Shown here piece after piece: positions 12,346-24,097 of a DNA stretch of 64,000 nt (the stretch's first letter is position 1; every line of letters starts with the position of its first letter). Both the position numbers and the translations under genes were made by a program. Origin of the DNA: Codonopsis lanceolata (Eukaryota; Streptophyta; Magnoliopsida; Asterales; Campanulaceae); the NCBI GenBank assembly GCA_013146195.2, contig CM028379.1:158688437-158752436 (forward strand), given 5' to 3'. The notes under the pieces are model-generated. The model ran no database searches and was not told the origin of the DNA. It saw only the letters and a list, made by a program, of their open reading frames with translations.

Positions 12346-13823
12346 CTTACCCTTATCACAAATGACACTTGTATACAAACCACTCAAGATTTTGTTAATT
12401 TCTCAATGTGGGATAAACTCAATTCCACCAACCACACTTTAATTAATCATAACTTATTCATCCAAATACCAAATTGGACAAATAAATATATGATTTCGAT
12501 GTTCTCACGAAGTAGAACATGGTTCCACAATTATCCTTGTCATTACACAAATGACACGTGAAGAAATCCATGCCACAACATTGCACAATTTCATTCTTAA
12601 AACACAATTTTTCCAACACCATATTCATTTTTCATAAGTCATTTTCCAAATGTTCAAGTAGCCATCCGCCCCCTTCCTCAATTACACATATTTTCATACA
12701 CATAATATTACACTCAACAAATAATTTTTTTTAGAAATATTAATTGATTTTTTTTATTTTATCTGTGTACACTATTTATAATTATAATTTTAATAAATAT
12801 TCACTATGTCATAAAGTTAGTGTCCACTATATTATCTAGAGACGTCCTAAACATTATCCATTTTCTTTTTTAAAATGTTTTTTCATATCAATTATCAATT
12901 TTTTTTAAAATTTGATTTTGTGAGAATGAAAAAAAAGATGGATATTATTGATATGAGACCACTGATGATAAATTGATGGTTACTAATAAAAAATTACTTA
13001 AAGTTCAATACTATCTTAAAAATCAGTGTATATTCAATAGGGAAATTATTATTACAAGATACATTTTGTATTTATTCATAAATTGTTTTCCATAAAATTT
13101 TCTATGTTCTTGCCAAATACCAAAAAAAATTTCCGATATATTTTCAAAAGATTACAAAACACGTGAAAATGAAATCTTTTCATTTTCCATACGCTTTTTT
13201 TTAGAAATCATTTTTCATAATTATTTTATGTGAAGCGAATGGAACCTAAATTCATAAGTAAAACATTTTGTGGTTAAAAAATAAAAATATTTTCATGCTT
13301 TCAAGCTACTGATGGTTTAGATTTTTTTAGACCTCGAGTTAATCTAGAATACGAAGTTTAGGTTAAGAATTAAGATTGATAAGAGATTACCGATAAATGA
13401 GAAATAATACTCCTTTCGTTCCTAAATAAATATCATGTTTGATTGTGCATATGTTAAAAAAAAAATAATTAACTATATTATTAATATTTGTATAAAAATA
13501 GTTTCCTAAAAAGTTTATGTGCATGTGTCCATCATTAAATTTGCAAGAAAAATTAATGGTAAAATATTTTTCTAAAATAAAAAGTGTAGAAATAAGACAA
13601 TTATTTGAAGTAAATAAAAAGGAAAACATGAAAATTATTTAAGAATAGAAGAAATAACATGTTTAGAAAATGAAAATAAAAAAAAAACATGGTTAGACAA
13701 TCAGACGTGCAAATGTGCTTTCATATATGTTCGTTTTTCTTGTAAATGTGTTACTATGCTCTTAAAGTGCGCACATCTTGTTCAAATCTATTATACAATA
13801 CAGCTCAGTCTCATAAAGAATGA
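12346..13823. other. Intergenic, no gene seen
   Basis: AT-rich. Near 13409, CTCCTTTCGTTCCTAAATAA resembles a decayed Stowaway-like terminus. No supported coding region. Confidence 0.5.
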
Positions 13824-13922
13824 CTGAGATTGATTATTTTATTTTATATCAAACGGCTGAGATTGATTATTTTACTTTATATCAAACGGTTGAGATTGTA
13901 TATTTATACTTATATCAAACGA
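13824..13922. repeat. 33-bp tandem repeat, three copies
   Basis: Units begin at 13824, 13857 and 13890, each starting YTGAGATTG and ending TATATCAAACG. The first two are almost identical and the third is diverged. Confidence 0.93.
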
Positions 13923-14404
13923 CTGTAATTTATTTCGCCCGGCACATGTGTCCCCCTGAATCAGGACTGTCAAGTAGATTCCTAATCTAATCTAAACTGT
14001 TTTTATCTCATATATAAATTCTCATCTAATCTGTTTTTATCTCATATAACTGATTTTAAATAGGTCTCTATTTAATTTACGACTTATTAAATCGACTTAT
14101 TGGATAGTCGAATTTCAATCTGACGCTTGCACAGTGCCTTGAGATCTGATTTAACAGAGTCCAAGATAGATGAATAAGTTAAGTCCTTCATTCTCTTTTG
14201 AATAAAATTTTGATAAGAGAAATTACGTAACGAGAGAATTTGACGATAAATAAATAAAATAAAAGACAAATTTAGATAAGACAGTTTTGTAGATATCTAT
14301 AATACAATACAGCTCAGTGTTGCACGCTTACAATTGACTTGTGATAAAAAGGGGTCAGGATTTACTGTTTTACGGTGATCCAACGGCCCTTATCTCCCTC
14401 ATTT

Positions 14405-14450
14405 AAAAGAGAATGACTACATTATTCAAAAGAGAATGACTACATTATTA
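14405..14450. repeat. 23-bp tandem duplication
   Basis: AAAAGAGAATGACTACATTA is present twice in direct tandem. Confidence 0.85.
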
Positions 14451-14709
14451 TTTTACATTTACTCTTTTGCTGAGATTTTACGGTTTTACAGTTAATATTT
14501 TACGTTTTTATAGTTTTACAGTTTTATGATTGCAAAAGTTTGTATTTGTATTTTTTTCTTTTTAATTGTTATTGTAATTAACTTAATCAATTAAATTTTT
14601 TTCCGACTCGTAATTTCATATACAAATTTTAAAAAAATGTAAAAAAACGTAAGTTTTGTAATTTGAATTTTTTAAAATTGTTATCGTAATTAACTTAAGC
14701 AACTTAATT

Positions 14710-15035
14710 TTTGTCCGGCCGCAATTTCGTATACAAACTTTTAATTAATCCATCTGTTTCGGACAAAGAGGACTCGTTTGAAAGTCAATTTTTTTTAAAA
14801 AATAATATTTTTAGTAGTTCATTTCCACAGTATATTTTTGTCGGTCCGTTTTGTCCGGCCGTAATTTCGTATACAAATTTTTAATTAATCCTCTGCTCCG
14901 TGCAAAGAGGCCTGCTTGAAAGTCAATTTTTTTAAGAAAATAATATTTTTAGTAGTTCATTTCCACAGTATCTGCTTCATTTATTGATAAATTTTCAAAT
15001 TGGCGCCGTGCCATCGGCACGGTCAAGAGTACTAG
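14710..15035 (+). mobile_element. Tandem about 140-bp repeat ending in a Helitron-type 3' terminus
   Basis: Two diverged direct copies start with CCGGCCGYAATTTCGTATAC (about 14716 and 14856) and end in AGTAGTTCATTTCCACAGTA. Immediately downstream is a strong stem-loop (CCGTGCC-ATC-GGCACGG, about 15006-15022), then TCAAGAGTACTAG ending at 15035, followed by T. A 7-bp stem a short distance before CTAG-T is the hallmark of a Helitron 3' end. The 5' end was not located. Confidence 0.6.
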
Positions 15036-16141
15036 TCTATATTACAATAGAACTCATTTTTATTCATGTGCAATTGACTAAAACTATTTAGAGGTTAAGA
15101 TTAAATTATTTTTAAAAAAATAACGATTAAGATTTTCTCTCACATTCACATGTGTGAGAATAGTTATCACTTTTAACTCTCTATTTTCTCTCACCCTATT
15201 ACAAAATCACCCATACAATTAATATTATGAGTGAGATTAATCTTCTAAACCATTACCTCTTACAAAATATCAATCTTACATTAATATAATCTCACAATAG
15301 AGCTCAATTGATTGACTGAGACTATCTGGCCATATGGGTTGATTCCGTTGCAAAATCAAATGTTCATAGGTCAGTTACATATACTCCTTACAAATAATTC
15401 CCCTTAACTATGAGTCGAGTTCGAATAGCACCCCTTAACTACCACTTGAAGTAATGTATCCCTCAACTATAATATTTTTTTTAAAATTACACCTTTTTTT
15501 TGGACGTTGCTTTTTCAATTGACGAAATCATATATACTGGCATCGTGCCATAATCACAGACACGAATATCTAGTTATTTACAACACAGATCACTCTCAAA
15601 CAAAATAATAAGGTGAAAATATTTATGGATTTATCAATATACTTAGATCCGTTTTTTTAATAAACTCGCATGTTACAATATTTAGTGCTCCATTAGCATT
15701 GTCAAAAAGTCTCCTCCTTCTCACTTTATATATGATTTTTTTCGGAATAGATCTCTTGTAAAACCGTTTTATGGATTTTAATTCATAAGACGAAGCTCTA
15801 CCCTCTCACAGCTCAACTCACCAACACATGATGAGTTGAGTAGAAAGAATCACTCTTACAAAAAATATTTGTAAGACTATTTTATACTGCCTTTTCTTCA
15901 ACTATCAGTTTTTAACAAATCTAACAAACAAAATACTTGTTTCAAAAAAAGCAAAAACAAAATACCTAGGGCACCTCAACCTAAACTTTATCTTACTAAT
16001 TTAGATTCGGTCACATGATTCATGTTCTACGTGAATATTTTTGTAATTGAAGTTTATGGATATATGAAATGACGGAGTCTTATACAGACTAAAATGGTAT
16101 CAAATGCGATTATCATCTATTACTCAAATTTGTGACGAGCC
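15036..16141. other. Intergenic, no gene seen
   Basis: AT-rich. A weaker Helitron-like end may lie near 15540-15575 (CATCGTGCC followed by ATATCTAGTTA), but the stem is poor. Confidence 0.45.
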
Positions 16142-16455
16142 TAGACCTGATAACTATAATAAAAAACCTACTAACTCACCAAACCTGTTAATTTTTTGGG
16201 AGCGAAATGGTTTACCTATTTCGACTTAAAAAAATTAACAGGTCGATTTGAGTCGGGTTAAGGTGGGTCAGACTCGTTATCCATTTTATCCAATTATTTT
16301 TTTTATATAAATGTGAGTTTTTTAATAGAAAATCATGGGTCGAAACGACCCTCCTACCCATTGCTCATTTCGGCCCATTTTATTTTAAGTCATAATGGAT
16401 CATGTCTCATTTTGATCCGTTATCCATTTCGACCTAGCTAATCGCCAGCCCTAAA
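16142..16455. mobile_element. hAT-like MITE, copy 2
   Basis: It starts TAGACCTGATAACT and ends near ATCGCCAGCCCTA. The interior shares the GGGTTAAGGTGGGTCAGACT-type text with the copy at 3179-3541. Flanks GACGAGCC and AACGAGCT agree at six of eight positions, compatible with a decayed 8-bp hAT target duplication. Confidence 0.55.
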
Positions 16456-16994
16456 CGAGCTGTACAAAAATATAACTCAAAAGAAAAAAAAAAGGTCAAA
16501 ACCTAAAAGCAAAAAAATAAAAAGAAAATTCAAATTCAGTGGCCCCCAAGAACAAGAAAAGTCCCAACTGCCAACCTCCCAGAGTCCCAAAGGCACATCT
16601 GACACCAATTTTGGTCAAGACTGAATGACTGATTCCCAAACGAAAAAGAACCTCATCAATAGTTTACTCGAAACAAATACTTAAATAATCAAAATAAATA
16701 ATATTTCAACAGAAAACAACTCTGCTGCGCGTCTCTCTCTTAGACACACATCTTTGTTAGATTTCCATTCACATATTTACTAAAAACACAAAAAAGAGAA
16801 ATTGGTCCCATTCTCTCTCCCCCTTCTTTGAATTTGTCTTCAAGTCAAATACATCCGCCAGCCACACGAGTCTTCTCTCTCTCTTCCATCACCGCCGATC
16901 ACCACCTACACTCCCCTACACCCTCCCGCATTGTATATCTCCGGAGACTTCCAGGAGAAAGACAGAGAGAGAGACATAATTATTGTATCTTTAT

Positions 16995-17003
16995 CTATAT
17001 ATA
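16995..17003 (+). promoter_or_regulatory. Candidate TATA box of the LACS gene
   Basis: CTATATATA lies about 90-100 bases before the ATG at 17094, preceded by CT-rich sequence (16860-16980). Transcription would start about 30 bases on, giving a short leader. An upstream start in the CT-rich tract is equally possible. Confidence 0.45.
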
Positions 17004-17093
17004 GCAACTCTTCCGTACACATACATTTTACACGCACGCTCATATAGACGCACATATTTCTATACTCTTGTAAAAAACAGAGCGAGATCGAGG

Positions 17094-18005
17094 ATGGTGG
17101 AGAAGAGATTTGCAGTGGAGATCGAGCCGGCAAAGGAAGCGACAGATGGAAAGCCGTCGATGGGACCGGTATACCGCAGTATCTTCGCCAAGGACGGTTT
17201 TCCGCCGCCGATTGAAGGAATGGACAGCTGTTGGGACATTTTCCGGTTAGATTTTTACTTCAAAACTTTCTTCGAAGTTTTGCCGGTTTGAATTTTGACG
17301 TGACTAGTTAGATCACTTAAAATTTGATGTTTAAACTGTATATAGCTGGTTTAAGTATGTTTACCGTGCTGTAATTCTCAGTCGGATTTGACTTTGCCTT
17401 ATTTCGTGTGTGATTTTGTTTGCCTGTGAATTTAGCTTTTGATGAGCACTCTGTTATTTGTTTATATATGTTTAATTCGCTTTTGATACTGAATTCTAAC
17501 GGTTGGTGTTGCAAAATCTCAATTTAATGAATTACGCTAGTTATAAAGACATGCGAAGAACATGCCCCTGCACAAGTGCAGGAATCAGAAACTGCTTAGT
17601 ATTTGTTTGTGTATACAGATTTATAGTACATGTTGATAGATTAGACATTCGCACACTTGTAAATGTTATGCGTGTGGAACCTGTTGATCTGTTGGTTTAA
17701 GTTATATCCTGGAAAAGTTGTTGATTTTATATCTTTGACATGATATTGTCAAATGGTGCGGCAGAACTACAATCTGAACTATGGGGAGGCTAAACTCAAG
17801 CCTAGAATTCATTTTTTTTAACCACTCAATTGTTTAGGAAATACATTTTTTTTAACTGCAAAGTTGAGGTCTGTCTTTAGCATTGTGATGGCTCGGAGAT
17901 AGTAATTTTATCTTGTTACAGCATGTCGGTGGAGAAAAATCCTAATAATCCAATGCTTGGTACCCGTGAACTTGTGAATGGAAAGGTACATTTATCTATA
18001 ATTAT

Positions 18006-18080
<75 letters not shown>

Positions 18081-21000
18081 ATACATATGCCCTATTTAGT
18101 TAGACGCTGGATATCATTTTGACAATGGTGATATGTTGTTCTGCTCATACTTTGCAGCATGGCAAGTATGTGTGGCAGACATACAAAGAAGTATATGACA
18201 AGGTGATAAAAATTGGAAATTCCATCCGCGCATGTGGTGTTGAGCAAGTAAGTCCATCTGATTATTCATCCAGTAAAAGAGGGGATTCTTTCCTAGTTTT
18301 CTTGCTTGTATGTAGGTATTCTTAGTCTTTTTAGAGGTCTGCAACAAAGAGCATGCCAAATGGGGAGGCTAAACTCAAGCCTAGAATTCTCTTGAAAAGG
18401 CGAAGCTCAACCGTGTAGTGTTTCCTTATGGTCATTCTTACTGCTTATCTTCTGGATTTTCGACTGTATAATTGTTTTACTAATAAGTAGTGAGTTTGTT
18501 TATATTGACTTGTTTTGTTATGTTTAGAGTTTCTTCTTGTTTTGCTATGTTAAAGATCGTCTTAGTTTGAGTTGTGACTTCTTTCGTCTTTTGGTGTTTC
18601 ATTGTGAAACTTTTCTTTGAGACCTTTGCTGGACACTTATTTGTAGGCTAGATTCTTTTGTGCCCTAATTTTCCAGTTTATTCATAAATACTGATTGCTG
18701 ATCTTAGGGAGGACGGTGTGGTATTTACGGAGCCAACTGCGCAGAGTGGATTATTAGCATGGAGGTATTTTAGTTTTCTTACATTTTGGTTCTTAAATTG
18801 TTATTCCATTATTCGTGTAGTCTAAGGAAAAACCTATTAATTAACCATCAAACTGGAGAATAGAGACTTCTGACTGGCTTTCCTTTCAGTTCTTTGTAAT
18901 ATTTATGTTTTCCTAAATGTCTCTCTTCTACATTTAATGTTTACTGAGCCATAATAGTGAGAATCTTCTTTTCCCTTCTCTATACAGGAGATGGGAGGTT
19001 TAGTATTATTTCAAGGATCAGTTGAAAACCCGTGTGTGCAAATTTTAGTGTTGCTTGTTTACTGGCTGGTTGATGGCCTCTACCGCCTTTCGTTTCTCCT
19101 TTTCCTTTTTTTCTTCTATTGTATTCTCATGAGAAGAAGACAGCTTGTATGCTTCTGTTGTCCAAATAGATTTGTTCTTTGATGATTTCTGTCCATTTGT
19201 TCATTGTTATTCATGGGAAGCTTACTGTAGGTTTTCGTTTGGTTCCTTTGGCGGCTGAAATCCTTGAGGGTCTTCTCTCTCTCTCTCCCTCCCACTCTAT
19301 ATATGAATTTCTGCTCTCTTTATGCGCTTTGAATGGCCTTTTTCCTTTCAAAAGAATTAGTTTCTTGTGCTGTTAAATCATTAGTGATTTATATACACCT
19401 TTCCATCTTCTCTAGGTTAATTTGCTATAGTGGTGGTGTGAAATAGGAGTATTTGTACCACTTGTTGATTATAGGGTCAATTGGATCATTTCTCCAGAGT
19501 TGATTTTAGCTTTCATAAAAAGATGTTAACAGGATGCTTGTCCTTCTGGCTTCTTATCTTTAGTGCACCTATAAGCAATTGGACATTTTTCTGGTTATAT
19601 TTTTTTTCTGGGAATAATATGCTGCTGCTGCTGTGTTCTAATACTCATAAACCAATGCAGGCGTGCAATGCCCATGGGCTCTACTGTGTACCTCTATATG
19701 ATACCTTAGGCAAGTGGCAACTCCTTACTACCACATATTTCCTGTGCAGTTGCATTTGTTTCTGCATTTTGGGACTGATCGAAAGCTTTAAGTTAACTAT
19801 TTATCATTTGTTAGAACTTCTTTACCAATTTAAGTCCCAGAAAATTTTATGTTAAATATAGTTTTGGTATTGTCTTAATAACCTTATTTTATGATTAGGT
19901 GCTGGTGCTGTAGAATTCATCATTAACCATGCGGAGGTTACAATCGCATTCGTTGAAGAGAAAAAGATTCCTGAGGTAATTAGCCCAGTGTTTTTGTTGC
20001 TGCGTATTTCATGTGATATCCCAGGAATGCACCTACTTAGATCCAGAAAATATTCACACATGAAACCTGGTTTAAGTTTCGAAAACATATCTTCTTAATC
20101 ATTTGACGATGGAATGTTATGTGTGTGAGAAATCTATGGTGACAAGGTACTGTGGTGGACACCTTAGCATTCTTGGCGCAGGTGGTGTGACCAAATAATT
20201 GGGGATTGATTAATAAATATATCTTCAAACCCTCCATTCTTTTTCATGAATTTCTTTTTCCTTTGCAGCTGTTGAAAACAGTTCCTAATGCATCAGAATA
20301 TTTAAAAAGTGAGTTGCTCATGATGTTGAGTTTTCCTTTATGGGAGGATTGGAGTTAGAGGTACTAATATCCTCAAAAACTTTTTGTAGCCATTGTGAGC
20401 TTTGGCAAAGTTACTCCTGAACAAAAGGAAGAAGTTGAAAAGTATGGTTTGGTGATTTATTCTTGGGCTGAATTTTCGGTGCTGGTAAGCTTCTGCATCT
20501 GGTATATTATTTAGATCGGATGTTAATACTTGTGGAGTCCAATATGAAATACAGCCATGATTTAACCTAGTTGAAGTGATAGTTTAAGTTTAAAATTTAT
20601 AATATACAGTTTTGCATAATTTAACAGACTGCCAAGTGCCAGTCATATTCAGAAGAGAGTTTGGGGTTCATTGCAACCTTGTGTCCATGCTTTATCTGTT
20701 TTCTATAAGTCCTATGGCTTGCAATTTATCTGTTTTTCTGACTTCTGAGGAGTGAGGACTGCCAAATATAAAAGCCAAGAGTGTTTCAGCACTAACATTG
20801 TGATGGCTTACCATGGATTGATGCATTGTAGACGAACGACTCCTGAAAGTCTGCACCTCTTGTTTGAGAGATATGGATGAGCTTAATTCACGAAGTATTT
20901 TTGAGACGTGTGTTGAAGGTGTGAATAACCAGTATGTTCACCATTAGTATACTACAGTGACCACCAGAGCCATGTCTTCGAGGAAATATGGCTACGGTTT

Positions 21001-23307
21001 TGTGCATTTATGACACTTGCCCTCATGCTTTTTATAAAGACGCTGCTATTTAGGAGTGAGAATCTGTTTCCTGATCTGATTAAAATTATATCCAGGCCCA
21101 CCAAAAATTTATAGACCCTCTCTTTCTCTAAGAGACCTTACCCTGTTGTCATAGTCTGGGCTCTCTACAGAGTGGGATTTTAGCAACCTCTGCTTACCAT
21201 GAATTGCTTCAGGGTATTAGCCAGCTAAGACATAGTGTTCGAACTGTCTTGGGTACAATGGCAACAAAAGAAGCATAGTTTATGGGCATTGTAGTACTTC
21301 CCGTGGCCCACACGCACACACACACGCACACTCACACATAAATACTTGTATTCATGCATACATGTACGTTATTGGCCTCTAGTTTTTGCTTACGAAACAC
21401 CACTGTGATCATGTGAAAAAGTTTGTTCTATCCAACTTAATCAGACTTTTCCAAAGAAAGTTTTGAGGGGTCCTGGCTGACTTAGTTTTGCTGACAGCAA
21501 ACAGCACCCCAACCATACCATGAAATTTATTCTTTCAACTTAAGCCACTTCCACCTACCCTAGTAGATGTCATGCTACTATCTGGAACCTCCGCGACAGA
21601 GAATGATAGCAAATGGCGAGAGTACCACAGGATGTCTTAAGATGGAAGCATGTTACACCATAAGAAAAGTAGCTGTAAATGCTAAAATAATTGCTGGAAC
21701 CTCAAAAACACATGTATGTTACTTAATAATGCTATAATAACTCCTATTAGTCAACCAGTGCAACACAGAAAAATGCCCCATTAGCTGGTCTTATTCCGGT
21801 TCTTATCTAAGGAGATGATTATTATATCATAAGAAAAGAAGATTGTATTAATAGAGAGAAAAATCTTTGGAGATAATTATAACCATCAATCTCCTTCTTA
21901 GTGCAATTATGTGGAATCTGCTACTAGTGAAGTGTGTATATCTGGCAATCCTTTGTTTTTGTGGATCATGTGTATGGCATGTCCAAGATATCCCTTGACT
22001 CTTTCTGTCGTGAAGGGCAGCATATTCAGAAAGTAGTTACTTCTGCACCAACTTGTTTCCATAAATGTAGATAGCTAGAGGGTGTATATTCTGAGAGGAA
22101 GTATTTAGCTGCAAATAACATGGCAATCAACATCGACAAATGTTGTTTGGTGTATAGCATGTCACTCGTACTCTGCTACCAATCTATATGACCTGTAAAA
22201 GTGGAGCTATGTTCATTTACCATAAAGTTCACTTAGAGTTGCCAGCCTTCTATGGTTTAAATCTCTCTCCTTGAAAAATAGCTACCTTGTCATCTCTCTA
22301 TTTTCTTTGAATAGTGAGGATTTACTTGCCGCAAATGGTTCTTGATTTAAGCTGTTGAGCTGGAGGCAAAGGGCCTTCTGTTGCATCTGAGTACAAGAAG
22401 AAATTTATACTATATTGGAACAGTTCATCTGATCAATTTAAACAAAAATACCCATATGTCTAACATAAGAGATGGACATACAATTTTTCATGATGTGGGA
22501 CAAGATTGGAGCAGTGTATTCTAAAGTTTGATTATTTTTACTATTGTTATAAATTTCGAATTTGCAATTAATAGGGTAGTATTTTTTTTTTATTAGAAGT
22601 AGATTTAGATCCCTATTTGATGAATTTAAATTCCTAGTTGGTTACTATATAAGTTAGGACAGTTTTTTTGGAAGTTATAACTTCCTTTCCAACTGCTATG
22701 AACCTTACAAATACAGGATTGATGTCAATTCCGAATTGTTCAGAAAAAATTGAATAAAGTTGGGGTTTAATGATTCCAGTTGTTCGTTCCTAGCGGATTA
22801 TGGGATTAATAAGGTTTGACTTGTTCAACCTTAATTTAAGAGGTTTTCTTGTAGTAAGAGCCCTTGATTAATATTTAAAGGGTTTTCTCGTAGTAAGAGC
22901 CCTTAATCCTTCGGCTTTAATCTAAAACCTTTTCCCGTATCAAGTGGTATCAGAGCGAGGCTTTTCCTCGGCAATGGCTTTCAAAGATGGAGACGATGAT
23001 TCTATCGTGAGTGACGATGATGTTGTTGTCTCTTTAGTGCTCATTTGGCTGCGGGGCTTCTAATCTTGGCTGAGCGTCTTCTAATCTTGACTAGAGGTGG
23101 CAAATGGGCGGGCATGGGCGGGCCTAAATGGGCGGCGGGCTCAAATGGGCGGGCAAGTAAGTGCCCATTTAATAGTATGGACATATATGGGCGGGCACTA
23201 AATGGGCATGGGCGCCCATTTACTCATTAACATGCACTTATCAAATAAATATAAAAATTACAAAAAAATAAATTTTTTTACAAAAAATTATCAAAAGTTA
23301 CAACTAA

Positions 23308-23344
<37 letters not shown>

Positions 23345-24043
23345 CAACCACAATAATTGGAAAAGACCGACATATTGCTTGTGCTAAAGTATATTTTTGT
23401 AATTAAGACTAACTCCAATGATATTAATATATCTTCTTATTAATTAACTTTTCAAACGTGGACGTTTAGGTGGAACAGATGGAGTAGTTAGTATTAGAGT
23501 TCTATGTTCTTTTCTCTTGAACACATATGACACTAATAAAAGGGAAATGATAGGGATCTAATAAAATGTGACAAATGAACTAAGAACGGACGTAGTAGTT
23601 TGTGAAGAAAATAATTTTTCTTCGAAATTGCATTTTAATTTTCACTAATAGTTTTATGTATTAGTATGTAAAAATGTATTTTTGTTGTTGTAATCCTCAA
23701 TTCAATCTTCTATTTTGTGGTTAGATTTTTAATTTCGCTGAAGCCCAATAGACAAACACACGAGTGGAAACCTAACCAAAAACTGAATAAGCTAACTAAG
23801 CCACATGTACAAATCTATATGAGAAGGTTCGAGCAAATAAGAATGTCGCATGTTGCACACTGCTCACAAAACCTCTATGAATCCATTTATAGTGTAACAG
23901 GGACGGATATTTACAGAGTTATAAAAATTGAACAATTTGGGAGTGATTTTGTGTTTCATTTAAGGGTACAGAGTCATAGAATAACATTCCATGCTTTGCT
24001 TTGCAATTTTGGGGTAGGGGTGGCGGTTGGAAGGGCGGGTGTA

Positions 24044-24097
<54 letters not shown>

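Noticed and set aside
13824..13922. Possible CRISPR-like array
   Set aside because: Repeats are directly tandem without unique spacers, in a plant nuclear setting.
1..16900. Short ORFs of 60-113 aa as small host genes
   Set aside because: No conserved motif, splice context or composition supports any of them; they are in AT-rich or repeat sequence.
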